Shown here one piece after another: positions 35,327 through 43,494 of a stretch of DNA of 64,000 nt. The translations under genes and the position numbers were made by a program. The notes under the pieces were generated by a model. It was not told the origin of the DNA, ran no database searches, and worked only from the letters and a program-made list of their open reading frames with translations. The stretch's first letter is position 1, and every line of letters begins with the position of its first letter. Source of the DNA: Flavobacteriaceae bacterium UBA3356 (GTDB lineage: Bacteria > Bacteroidota > Bacteroidia > Flavobacteriales > Flavobacteriaceae); assembly GCA_002360635.1 (NCBI GenBank), contig DEQW01000001.1:808036-872035 (forward strand), given 5' to 3'.

Positions 35327-37042
35327 ATGAGAAATTACCTATTTCTTTTTTTCGCTGTCACACTTGTATCTTATTCATTTTCGCAGACTGAAGAAGAGCT
35401 ATCTCGATTGTCTTTTGATGCTATTAGGGACTCCATTCATAAATATGAGTTTTCTAATATGCCGAAAGCTATCAAAGCTTCTGAAGCTTATATTTTAAAG
35501 GGAAAAAGAGAAGGTGACAAAACTGAAGAATGGTTAGGGATGGAATCTGTAGCCTTAATCTATGTTAATTTCAGAATGTATAAAGAGGCCAATGAACAAT
35601 CTGAAAAAACACTTGCCTATGCCCGAGAAAACAACCTCCCAAAAATGGAGATGAGAGCACTTATACTGCTTGGAGATCTGCAAAAAATAGCGACAACCGT
35701 TGATAAACAATTGTACTATTATAACGAGTTGTTAAAACTTGCAAAAGCTCAAAATGATGAACAGTACAGGGAAACCGCACTTAATAAAATAGCTAGCGTT
35801 CAAGATTTAAGCGGAAATACCGAAAAAGCTATAGCCATTCGCAAAAAATCACTAAAATATTACCAGAACAAGCCGTTAGATTCAAATTTTACTCAACTAA
35901 AAAAGAACAGTGCTATTGTTTCATTATATGGGAGTTTAGCATTTTCACACATTAAATTAGAGCAACTAGACTCCGCAAAATTATATAACGAATACGTTAA
36001 ACAATTTCAAGAAAAAGAACTTGACTCTTGCTATTTGGGCTTTTCTTATAGTATAGATGCAGAGATAGCGTATAAAGAAAAAAAGTTTGAAACTGCTAGA
36101 AAAGCTTATAGAAAAGCATACACGATTTGCCCTAGCGAATATGATTTAATACAACTAAACAAAGCATATGCTTTTGGTAAAATAGAGGTTGGCGCAGAAA
36201 ACTATCATGAAGCAATTAGAATATTGCAGCAAGGTCTTGATGATTATCAAGTAACTGCTGTAGAAGAAGGTTTCATGAGGGATTATTACGAAAAGCTGGC
36301 CGAAGCCTATAAGCACACAGGTGATTTTGAAAGGGCAAGTTATTATTATGAAAAATACCTTACCACACAAGCTGAATTTAATAAATTAAAAGAAAGCGCC
36401 AAGGAAAGCTTTATTAAAAAAGAAAGAGCCGCTTTCAAAAAAGATTTTGATGCTTTGGTTTCCGAAAAAGAGAAAAGCCAATCAAAACTTAATTATTTAT
36501 TATTGGGAGGCTCTATAATTATTTTAATACTTCTGTTTCTGTTGCTGAAATTTTACAGAAACAAGAAAGCGAACGAAGCAAAATTCGAAGCCTTATTGGC
36601 AAAAATTAAAGCTGCCGAGAAACCCGAAGATATCATTGATACCAAGGACGAAGTACTGGAAGAAAAAAACAGTACTGATGTTCCTGAAGAAACCAAACAA
36701 CAAATACTCGACGGATTAAAAAAACTGGAAAAACAAGAGTATTTTTTAAAACAGGATTGCAACTCGTACAATGTTGCCAAAAAGATAAACACCAATACTT
36801 CGTACCTTTCTAAAGTGATTAATTCCCATTTCGGAAAAAACTTCAACACTTATATTAATGACCTTCGTATTAATTATACCATTGTCCGGTTAAAGGACGA
36901 TGTTATTTTTAGATCGTATTCCATTCAATCTATCGCTGAAGAAGTAGGCTATAAATCTGCCGACTCATTTACAAAATACTTCAAAAAAGATACTGGGCTA
37001 AACCCTTCTTTCTACATCAAGAATATTAAAAATGTTGCTTAA
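35327..37042 (+). CDS. TPR-containing membrane regulator with C-terminal AraC HTH
   Basis: 571 residues. A signal peptide (ending near YSFSQ) leads into TPR repeats (about 50-370) in the periplasm. One membrane helix follows (LNYLLLGGSIIILILLFLLLKF, about 388-408). A cytoplasmic linker then leads to an AraC-type double helix-turn-helix in the last 110 residues (NVAKKINTNTSYLSKVINSH and SIQSIAEEVGYKSADSFTKYF). Transmembrane TPR-AraC regulators of this kind are common in flavobacteria. I start at the ATG at 35327; the longer frame begins at a TTG at 35291. The signal it senses is unknown. Confidence 0.88.
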   Translation: MRNYLFLFFAVTLVSYSFSQTEEELSRLSFDAIRDSIHKYEFSNMPKAIKASEAYILKGKREGDKTEEWLGMESVALIYVNFRMYKEANEQSEKTLAYARENNLPKMEMRALILLGDLQKIATTVDKQLYYYNELLKLAKAQNDEQYRETALNKIASVQDLSGNTEKAIAIRKKSLKYYQNKPLDSNFTQLKKNSAIVSLYGSLAFSHIKLEQLDSAKLYNEYVKQFQEKELDSCYLGFSYSIDAEIAYKEKKFETARKAYRKAYTICPSEYDLIQLNKAYAFGKIEVGAENYHEAIRILQQGLDDYQVTAVEEGFMRDYYEKLAEAYKHTGDFERASYYYEKYLTTQAEFNKLKESAKESFIKKERAAFKKDFDALVSEKEKSQSKLNYLLLGGSIIILILLFLLLKFYRNKKANEAKFEALLAKIKAAEKPEDIIDTKDEVLEEKNSTDVPEETKQQILDGLKKLEKQEYFLKQDCNSYNVAKKINTNTSYLSKVINSHFGKNFNTYINDLRINYTIVRLKDDVIFRSYSIQSIAEEVGYKSADSFTKYFKKDTGLNPSFYIKNIKNVA

Positions 37043-37156
37043 AAACCCCTTTCACACCCTAAATTTATAAATATGGGGTTTGCGTTTTTTTTAGATAGTA
37101 TCATTTCATAAAAAAGCTTAAAACCCACTGTTTAAAGTGTATTTCACAGTTTTGTT

Positions 37157-37195
37157 GCCACCCCAATTTCCTAAAACTGGGGTGGCTTCTCTTTT
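37157..37195 (+). terminator. Rho-independent terminator
   Basis: GCCACCCCA (37157-37165) pairs with TGGGGTGGC (37178-37186), followed by TTCTCTTTTT. A weaker ACCCC/GGGGT pair with a T-run lies just upstream at about 37045-37092. Confidence 0.75.
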
Positions 37196-37254
37196 TATAT
37201 TGTGATTTGTGTTGCAGATTTGTTTTCAGAAAGTAACCACTTAAACTTTTTATT

Positions 37255-37671
37255 ATGAAAACACGAAACAAAACGAAAAGCACAAAAAAGTTAATCCTAA
37301 AATTATTGATAGGCTTTATAATAGGAATCTCTTTTGGTTTCGGGATTGGCAAAATGGTAAAGTCTAATACAAAACTTACCAATTCAATTGAAACCACACT
37401 TCAGCAAAATTGTAATTGTGAGCGTATAGAATCTGGAAATAGTTATACTGGAATTCAATTTAATAAAAATGATGGCATCAGTAATACTAAATTAAACTTC
37501 ACATTACTGAATTGCGATTTTACATCTTCCGCAGAAAAAGAAGCAAAAAGATTAAATGATGTTTTAATAGACGAAGTGGAAGATTATGATTCAGTAGATT
37601 TTATCACTTTTTACTTCAAATCAGACGTGAAAAACGAAACCGTAAAAATCAAGGACGGAACGATCTTATAA
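37255..37671 (+). CDS. Small single-helix membrane protein of unknown function
   Basis: 138 residues. A very basic N-terminus (KTRNKTKSTKKLILK) precedes one membrane helix (LLIGFIIGISFGFGIGKM, about residues 18-36), then a soluble domain with paired cysteines (NCNCE and LLNCDF). I do not recognise the family. It follows a terminator, so it has its own promoter. Its N-terminal helix resembles that of the 32-residue peptide encoded just downstream, and the S9 peptidase gene follows. Confidence 0.65.
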   Translation: MKTRNKTKSTKKLILKLLIGFIIGISFGFGIGKMVKSNTKLTNSIETTLQQNCNCERIESGNSYTGIQFNKNDGISNTKLNFTLLNCDFTSSAEKEAKRLNDVLIDEVEDYDSVDFITFYFKSDVKNETVKIKDGTIL

Positions 37672-37702
37672 CCCAATACATTCATTTACACCACCATTAA
37701 TT

Positions 37703-37801
37703 ATGGAAACAAAAACCAACAAACGCATTAAGCTCATCAAATTCGGAATTGGAATTGTGATAGGCGTTGCAATTTATTTAATCGTAACTTTAATATTTTA
37801 A
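37703..37801 (+). CDS. 32-residue single-helix membrane peptide
   Basis: A short frame METKTNKRIKLIKFGIGIVI continuing to LIF. It has a basic N-terminus and one hydrophobic helix, and ends 12 bases before the S9 peptidase start. The pattern K-x-x-K-L-I-K followed by IGIVIG mirrors the N-terminus of the 138-residue protein upstream. It lies in a gap otherwise without a gene, and ATG and TAA are both clear. Function unknown; conservation would be needed to be sure. Confidence 0.5.
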   Translation: METKTNKRIKLIKFGIGIVIGVAIYLIVTLIF

Positions 37802-37813
37802 AACAACAAAATT

Positions 37814-40111
37814 ATGACAACACTAGTAAAATATTCAATTGTACTGGCGATACTCTTATTTGGAGCGTCAGCACAAGCTCAAAAATTAGACGGCTCTTAC
37901 AGCGGCATCCTCGATGTGCAGGGAATGCAAATGGAATTGATCATTAATATCGCACCTACTGAAGAAGGCTACGAAGCAACCCTAGATGTTCCTGCGCAAG
38001 GCGCTTCGGGAATCGAACTTGATTCGGTAGTTTTGCAGGACGAAACGGTGACAATTAAATCTGCCAAATTACAAATGACCTATACCGGGACATTGATTGA
38101 AAACGGCATAAAAGGAACATACGAACAAATGGGACAAGAATATCCGCTAACTTTAAGTAAAACTGTAAAGACAAAACCTGGAAATACAGCATTACCTTCA
38201 ACTGATGCCGAGTTAGATAAACTCGCTGCAAAAGAAAAAGGTGATTATAAATACTCTGTAGAAGACTATTTTACAACTCCAGAAGCTTTTTCGTTTAAGC
38301 TTTCCCCTGACGAAAAATACATCGCGTATATGAAACGTAGAAAGTCTGGTGAGCGTGACTTATATTTAAAAGAAACCGCAACACAAAAAGAAACGCTTTT
38401 GAAAAAGCAAGAAGAAGATTTAATTCGTGGATTTTCTTGGGCAAACAACGACCGTATTTTGTATCTTCAAGATAAAGGTGGTGATGAAAATTACCATGTG
38501 TATGGGGTAAATGTTACGGGCGAAAATGACAAGGAACTTACTCCTTTTGAAGGTGTGAGGGTTAATATTATAGAAGGCTTAAAAGAGGATGAAGATCACG
38601 TTATTGTGCAGATGAATAAAGACAACCTGCAACAAGAAGAACCATATCGTCTTAATATTAACACTGGAGAAGTAACCAAATTGTACACCGTACAAGCGGG
38701 TGATCCACCAGTTGCTAGTTATAACTTTGATCGCAAAGGTAATTTACGAGCTATTAATCGTATTGTAGATGGTGTAAAAACCGAACTGTTATATAAGATT
38801 GATGGCGAATTTAAGCAAGTTAAGCTTACTGAATTTGGCGATACGTTTGGTATTTCTTCTTTTAATCCGAATACCGAAAACCCAGATGATGCTTATGTAA
38901 TCTCTAATCTAGATGGTGATAAGATAGAAATCCAACTGTACGATTTAAAGAAAGACAAAAAAATAAAAACTGTTTTCAGTAACGATACATTTGATGTTTC
39001 TGGGATTTCACTTTCCAGAAAACGTAACTATGAAATAGATTATTTCAGCTATACTGGCGAAAAAGCTGTGATTACTCCTGTAAGTGATACGTATAAAAAA
39101 GTCTATAAACGATTACAAAAAGAGTTTGGTGACAAGCAGTTTTTTACCGTTGGAAGAACGGATGATGAGTCGAAATATATGGTAGCCGTTACTAGTGATA
39201 AAATAGTTGGTGAATATTATTTATATGACGTAGAAAAAGACAGTGTAACCTTATTGTATAAATTACTACCACAGTTAAAAGCTGAAGATATGGCTAGTAT
39301 GAAGCCTATTACTTTTAAGAGTCGTGATGGCCTTACTATTCACTGTTACATTACACTGCCCAATAACTATAAAAAAGGACAAAGAGTACCGTTAATTGTA
39401 AATCCTCACGGAGGTCCACAAGGTGTTCGTGATAATTGGGGCTTTAATCCAGAAGCACAATTATTTGCAAGTCGTGGTTACGCAACATTGCACGTAAATT
39501 TTAGAGTGTCTGGAGGGTACGGAAAAGAATTTTTAAAAGCCGGTTTTGGACAAATAGGTCGTAAAGCGATGGACGATGTAGAGGACGGAGTTGATTATGT
39601 AATTGAAAAAGGATATATAGATAAAGATCGAGTAGCAATTTATGGTGGAAGCCACGGGGGTTATGCTGTATTACGCGGCATGACAAAAACACCAGACAAA
39701 TATGCTTGTGGTGTGGATTATGTAGGGGTAAGTAATTTAAATACCTTTATGAATACCATTCCTCCATACTGGGAAAAATACAGAGAGCTTTTATATAAAA
39801 TCTGGTACAACCCTAACAAACCAGAAGAAAAAGCAATAATGGACGAAATTTCACCGGCATTGCACGTAGACAAAATAAAAAACCCACTATTGGTTGTGCA
39901 AGGGGCAAACGATCCACGTGTAAATATTGATGAGGCAGACCAAATTGTTGAAAGCCTAAGAGCAAAAGGTGTAGAGGTACCTTATATGGTAAAATATGAT
40001 GAGGGTCACGGATTTGGTAAAGAAGAAAATCGATTGGATCTTTACAATGCTATGATGGGCTTTTTCGCAGAGCACCTTAAGGTTGAAAAAACAACTCCTG
40101 TAAAAGGATAA
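37814..40111 (+). CDS. S9-family prolyl oligopeptidase-like serine peptidase
   Basis: 765 residues with a signal peptide (GASAQA-QK). An extra N-terminal beta-domain (about 25-120, beginning LDGSYSGILDVQGMQMELII) precedes the beta-propeller (about 140-500). The C-terminal alpha/beta-hydrolase carries S613 in GGSHGGYA, an aspartate in QGANDPRVN and a histidine in DEGHGF, a complete triad. S9 peptidases of this type release dipeptides or acyl-amino acids from short peptides in the periplasm. The N-terminal addition is unusual and probably a binding module. Confidence 0.92.
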   Translation: MTTLVKYSIVLAILLFGASAQAQKLDGSYSGILDVQGMQMELIINIAPTEEGYEATLDVPAQGASGIELDSVVLQDETVTIKSAKLQMTYTGTLIENGIKGTYEQMGQEYPLTLSKTVKTKPGNTALPSTDAELDKLAAKEKGDYKYSVEDYFTTPEAFSFKLSPDEKYIAYMKRRKSGERDLYLKETATQKETLLKKQEEDLIRGFSWANNDRILYLQDKGGDENYHVYGVNVTGENDKELTPFEGVRVNIIEGLKEDEDHVIVQMNKDNLQQEEPYRLNINTGEVTKLYTVQAGDPPVASYNFDRKGNLRAINRIVDGVKTELLYKIDGEFKQVKLTEFGDTFGISSFNPNTENPDDAYVISNLDGDKIEIQLYDLKKDKKIKTVFSNDTFDVSGISLSRKRNYEIDYFSYTGEKAVITPVSDTYKKVYKRLQKEFGDKQFFTVGRTDDESKYMVAVTSDKIVGEYYLYDVEKDSVTLLYKLLPQLKAEDMASMKPITFKSRDGLTIHCYITLPNNYKKGQRVPLIVNPHGGPQGVRDNWGFNPEAQLFASRGYATLHVNFRVSGGYGKEFLKAGFGQIGRKAMDDVEDGVDYVIEKGYIDKDRVAIYGGSHGGYAVLRGMTKTPDKYACGVDYVGVSNLNTFMNTIPPYWEKYRELLYKIWYNPNKPEEKAIMDEISPALHVDKIKNPLLVVQGANDPRVNIDEADQIVESLRAKGVEVPYMVKYDEGHGFGKEENRLDLYNAMMGFFAEHLKVEKTTPVKG

Positions 40112-40130
40112 ACCAATCAACCTGTCCGGT

Positions 40131-40169
40131 CGAGCGCAGTCGAGTACTTGTAGTTCTCGACTGCGCTCG
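40131..40169. repeat. Interspersed inverted repeat CGAGCGCAGTCGAG
   Basis: CGAGCGCAGTCGAG (40131-40144) and CTCGACTGCGCTCG (40156-40169) are exact 14-bp arms with an 11-base loop. It shares its core with the element at 16812-16872 and lies between the convergent S9 and HD genes, where it may end transcription on both strands. Confidence 0.75.
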
Positions 40170-40184
40170 AACAGACAGTAAATA

Positions 40185-40844
40185 CTATTTTTTGCCCTCC
40201 CATTCCGCATAAAACTGTTGCAGGAAAGTTTCCATAAATACATGTCTTTCTGTTGCAATACGCTTACCAGTTTCGGTATTCATCCTATCTTTTAAAAGCA
40301 ATAATTTTTCATAAAAATGATTGATGGTCGGAGCAGTAGAAGCTTTATATTCTGTCGGGGACATTTCTAAATTAGGCTTTATTTCAGGGTCATAGAGTTT
40401 TCTGTTTTTAAAGCCACCATAATTAAAGGTGCGGGCAATACCAATGGCGCCCAAAGCATCTAACCGATCTGCATCTTGAACAACTGCTAATTCTTTTGAA
40501 TGAAAAGCTTGTTCTTTATTTCCGCCTTTAAATGAAATATTTTTGATGATTTGCACTACGTGTTCAATAATTTCTTCGGAAACACCTTCCGAAGTTAAAA
40601 AATCAGTTGCTTTTTTGGGTCCAACCGCTTCATCACCATCGTGAAATTTTGAATCGGCAATATCGTGTAACAATGCACCTAAAGAAACGATTAAAGAATT
40701 TGCCTGTTCGGTTTCTGAAATATGCATCGCATTTTTATACACACGCTCAATATGAAACCAATCGTGTCCGCCTTCAGCATTTTTCAATTCTTCTTTTACA
40801 AAGCTTATGGTGTTTTCAATGAGTGTTTCAGAATATTTTTTCAT
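40185..40844 (-). CDS. HD-domain phosphohydrolase (YedJ-like)
   Basis: 219 residues. The HD metal-binding residues are visible: H in GGHDWFHIERV, the HD pair in LGALLHDIAD, and the downstream aspartate in VVQDADRLDALGAIGIAR. This layout is that of the YedJ/metal-dependent phosphohydrolase group, whose substrates are probably nucleotides. Its start codon overlaps the stop of the acyltransferase gene by one base (TAATG), so the two are translationally coupled. Confidence 0.9.
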   Translation of the reverse strand: MKKYSETLIENTISFVKEELKNAEGGHDWFHIERVYKNAMHISETEQANSLIVSLGALLHDIADSKFHDGDEAVGPKKATDFLTSEGVSEEIIEHVVQIIKNISFKGGNKEQAFHSKELAVVQDADRLDALGAIGIARTFNYGGFKNRKLYDPEIKPNLEMSPTEYKASTAPTINHFYEKLLLLKDRMNTETGKRIATERHVFMETFLQQFYAEWEGKK

Positions 40845-41587
40845 TAAACTGTGATACTGGATTTTACTTGTGTTTCAACCAAATCAATCAACGCTTCAGG
40901 CTCGTGTTCTGAAACTTTTAAAGAAGAATGTACTATTAATTCTAAACGCACACCTAAAGGAATAGGGAACATGCCATGACGCTGTAGTTTCCAGGAATGA
41001 CTAATGCTTACTGGCAAAACATACGCATCAGGTGCTTTTTTAAACAAAGTAAGCAATCCTGTTTTTCTGAAAGGCTTCGGGTTCCCATCTTTACTGCGGG
41101 TTCCTTCTGGGAAAATAACCACACTACGGTTATGTTTTGAAACGTATTTAGCAATTTTAATGATTTCTCCGGCAGCTTGCCTTGGGTTTTTTCTATCTAT
41201 CAAAACACTACCCCCGTGTTTTAAGTTATATGAAATAGAAGGAATCCCTTTACCCAATTCAATTTTAGAGATAAACTTTGGGTGATATTTTCGTAGAAAC
41301 CAAATAATAGGCGGAATGTCCCACATACTTTGATGGTTTGAAACCAAAATAATCGGTACATTATTAGGAATACTACTGTTAATGGTAACCTTGAAAGTAG
41401 TTCCTACTATATTTAGGCACCGTAAAATAACCCAGTTAAAATAATCCACGCTCTTTTTATGGGCTTCGTATCCAAACACATTAAGACAAATCCATTGAAT
41501 AGGGTGAAAAATAAGAAGGTTTAACCCAAAAAAAAGGTAAAAAATCACCGATAGCGGATAACTTAAAATATGCGAAAGCTGTTTCAT
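40844..41587 (-). CDS. plsC: 1-acyl-sn-glycerol-3-phosphate acyltransferase
   Basis: 247 residues. The PlsC signature is complete: NHQSMWD (H85, D90), the GKGIPSISYNLKHGG region and FPEGTRS (159-165). A hydrophobic N-terminus anchors it to the inner membrane. It makes phosphatidic acid from lysophosphatidic acid and, unlike the homologue at 4212-4952, has the classical motif III. Its -7 box at 41595-41602 overlaps the terminator T-tract of the bacilliredoxin gene and lies only seven bases from the ATG. Confidence 0.9.
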   Translation of the reverse strand: MKQLSHILSYPLSVIFYLFFGLNLLIFHPIQWICLNVFGYEAHKKSVDYFNWVILRCLNIVGTTFKVTINSSIPNNVPIILVSNHQSMWDIPPIIWFLRKYHPKFISKIELGKGIPSISYNLKHGGSVLIDRKNPRQAAGEIIKIAKYVSKHNRSVVIFPEGTRSKDGNPKPFRKTGLLTLFKKAPDAYVLPVSISHSWKLQRHGMFPIPLGVRLELIVHSSLKVSEHEPEALIDLVETQVKSSITV

Positions 41588-41594
41588 GGTTTAT

Positions 41595-41602
41595 CAAAAG
41601 TA
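41595..41602 (-). promoter_or_regulatory. -7 box for plsC, joined to a terminator
   Basis: TACTTTTG on the minus strand. Its first two bases follow directly on the T-run of the hairpin at 41602-41635. Confidence 0.6.
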
Positions 41603-41635
41603 AAAAATCCGCTTCCAAAAATATTCAGAAGCGGA
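41602..41635 (-). terminator. Terminator of the bacilliredoxin gene
   Basis: An exact 8-bp stem, TCCGCTTC / GAAGCGGA, with a 12-base loop. It is followed on the minus strand by six T. Confidence 0.75.
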
Positions 41636-41678
41636 GTAATTTATTTTTTAATCGTTGCGATGTGCTAAAAAAGAAGGC

Positions 41679-42089
41679 TTAACAATGCTCGTCAAAAGCT
41701 CCTTTTAAGTTTTCAGCAATCATATCTGCTGGACGGCCTTCAATATGATGGCGTTCTAGCATGTGTACTAATTCTCCATTCTTAAACAAAGCCATAGAAG
41801 GCGAACTTGGTGGGAATGGTACCATTTGTGCTCTTGCGGCATCAACAGCTTCACGGTCAACACCTGCAAAAACCGTTACTAAATTATCGGGTGTTTTTGC
41901 ATTTTGAAGCGACATACGAGCTCCAGGACGCGCATTGGCAGCCGCACAACCACAAACCGAATTTACCACAACCAGTGTAGTACCTTCTTTTTGTAGCGCT
42001 TGATTAACATCTTCTTCAGTGAATAATTCGGAAAAACCAATGTTGGTAAGGTCTTCACGCATGGGTTTTACTAATTCCGGTGGATACAT
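41679..42089 (-). CDS. BrxA/BrxB-family bacilliredoxin
   Basis: 136 residues of the YphP/YqiW (DUF1094) family. The active-site CGC motif is at C46 and C48 (NSVCGCAAANARPG), and the N-terminus MYPPELVKPMREDL is typical. In Firmicutes these proteins remove bacillithiol from mixed disulfides; some flavobacteria also make bacillithiol. Its own promoter (42124-42131) has a perfect palindrome just upstream, which suggests regulation. It is divergent from the TerB-DnaJ gene. Confidence 0.92.
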   Translation of the reverse strand: MYPPELVKPMREDLTNIGFSELFTEEDVNQALQKEGTTLVVVNSVCGCAAANARPGARMSLQNAKTPDNLVTVFAGVDREAVDAARAQMVPFPPSSPSMALFKNGELVHMLERHHIEGRPADMIAENLKGAFDEHC

Positions 42090-42123
42090 AATATGTTCAA
42101 TTTAAGTGTGTAACAATTTTTTA

Positions 42124-42131
42124 CAAAGATA
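42124..42131 (-). promoter_or_regulatory. -7 box for the bacilliredoxin gene
   Basis: TATCTTTG on the minus strand, 34 bases before the ATG. Confidence 0.65.
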
Positions 42132-42148
42132 ACTAATTTTTAATGGGT

Positions 42149-42168
42149 TTAGGGTTAAGTAACCCTAA
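42149..42168. promoter_or_regulatory. Perfect 20-bp palindrome upstream of the bacilliredoxin gene
   Basis: TTAGGGTTA-AG-TAACCCTAA has exact 9-bp arms. Its centre lies 27.5 bases before the bacilliredoxin -7 box, at about -40, and 68 bases before the box of the divergent gene. It is a strong operator candidate. Confidence 0.6.
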
Positions 42169-42225
42169 GTCTGAAATACCTTATAATGAATGTTAGGTTC
42201 ATTATTGGGTAGTGCAGGAAATGGT

Positions 42226-42233
42226 TATCTTTG
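42226..42233 (+). promoter_or_regulatory. -7 box for the TerB-DnaJ gene
   Basis: TATCTTTG. It lies inside the longest open frame (from 42190), which shows that the true start is the ATG at 42265. Confidence 0.65.
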
Positions 42234-42264
42234 GTCGCAATTTTTAAAAGAAATTACACAAAGT

Positions 42265-43005
42265 ATGATTCGTTGGTTTGCAGCTTTTATTGGCTATATG
42301 GTGTATCGATTTCCTGGTGCTATCGTAGGGTTTTTTATAGGAAGTTTATTAGATAACTATTTAGGGAGTAATAAATCTAAAGGAAGCTTTCAACGTAGCT
42401 TTCAGCAACAAGGCGGACGTGTTACCCCGGCCGATTTTGAACTGAACTTGCTTTCATTGGCATCCTTAGTCATTAAAGCAGATGGTAATGTAAGCCAACA
42501 AGAATTGGATTATGTACGCAAGTATTTCGTGCAGGCTTACGGAAGAGAAAGAGCAAATGCTACGTTCCGGGTTTTTAATGAAGTGATAAAAAAACGGGAG
42601 ATTTCTGCAGCAAAAATTTGTAGTATGTTCCGGCAGCGAATGCGGTACGAATCTCGTTTACAAGTACTTCATTTTTTATTTAGCATTGCAAATGCCGATG
42701 GACGCGTGAGTGAGCCTGAAGTACGGAAAATAAATGAGATTTCAGGGTATTTGGGTGTTGGCGCGCGTGATTTTGAAAGTATTAAGGCTATGTTCTTTAA
42801 AAATCCGGATAGCGCTTATAAAATTTTAGAAATTGACCGAACGGCCACCGATGCTGAAATTAAAAAAGCATACCGCACCATGGCTAAAAAGTATCACCCT
42901 GATAAACTACAGCATATGGATGAGGCGTATCAAAAAGGTGCTGAAGAAAAATTCAGGAAAGTGCAAGATGCCTATGAACAGCTTCAGAAAGAACGCGGGT
43001 TTTAA
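42265..43005 (+). CDS. TerB-like and DnaJ-domain protein (DjlA-like)
   Basis: 246 residues starting [20 protein letters not shown], which includes a glycine-rich membrane-inserted N-terminus. A TerB-like helical domain spans about 65-165 ([21 protein letters not shown]). A C-terminal J domain begins at about 180, with the HPD motif in [10 protein letters not shown]. DjlA-type proteins recruit DnaK to the inner membrane. The ATG at 42190 would put the -7 box inside the coding region, so I use 42265. It converges with the thioredoxin gene, and their stop codons overlap. Confidence 0.9.
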   Translation: MIRWFAAFIGYMVYRFPGAIVGFFIGSLLDNYLGSNKSKGSFQRSFQQQGGRVTPADFELNLLSLASLVIKADGNVSQQELDYVRKYFVQAYGRERANATFRVFNEVIKKREISAAKICSMFRQRMRYESRLQVLHFLFSIANADGRVSEPEVRKINEISGYLGVGARDFESIKAMFFKNPDSAYKILEIDRTATDAEIKKAYRTMAKKYHPDKLQHMDEAYQKGAEEKFRKVQDAYEQLQKERGF

Positions 43006-43493
43006 GACGATAGGTCTGTAATAACTTCCATTAATTTTTTGGGACTTAAATACTCAAAAAACCGGTTGGTTACTGCAAAATCTTCATCTAGAAAAATAGT
43101 AGCGGGCAATGAAAAAGGAATGCCTTCACGAGAAGCGAAAAGTTTTGCTATGTCGTGAATAGGATTTCGTTTGGTGTTAGCTTCCGTATTATTAAAAACC
43201 ACACTGTCAAAGACGAATGATTTAGTTGTTTCAGCATTTAACTTTACTACGTAATAATCTCTATTTAGTTTTTTAATTATTTCAGGTTTTTTAAACGCTG
43301 CTTCCTCCATTTTTTTGCAGTACACACACCAATCTGCATAGAAAAATAACATGACCTTCTTAGGTTTAACCGAAAGAGAGTCATCTAATTCCTCAAATGT
43401 AATCCAATTGATGGTTTCCTGTTTTTGAGCTTTAATTTCTTCAGAAGAAAAAAATAAAACCAATAGCGTTATTAAAAATATTGTCTGCTTCAT
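43002..43493 (-). CDS. Periplasmic thioredoxin-like protein
   Basis: 163 residues with a signal peptide (ending near SSEEIKAQ). The thioredoxin active site is W55-C56-V-Y-C59 in [18 protein letters not shown], and the cis-proline loop is in [11 protein letters not shown]. It probably reduces or isomerises disulfides in the periplasm. The TonB receptor gene ends one base upstream of it on the same strand, and that receptor has a CxxC pair in its plug. The two are probably co-transcribed. Confidence 0.88.
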   Translation of the reverse strand: MKQTIFLITLLVLFFSSEEIKAQKQETINWITFEELDDSLSVKPKKVMLFFYADWCVYCKKMEEAAFKKPEIIKKLNRDYYVVKLNAETTKSFVFDSVVFNNTEANTKRNPIHDIAKLFASREGIPFSLPATIFLDEDFAVTNRFFEYLSPKKLMEVITDLSS

Positions 43494-43494
43494 T

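Noticed and set aside
42190..42264. N-terminal 25-residue extension of the TerB-DnaJ protein
   Set aside because: The -7 box TATCTTTG at 42226-42233 lies inside it, and the family begins MIRW.
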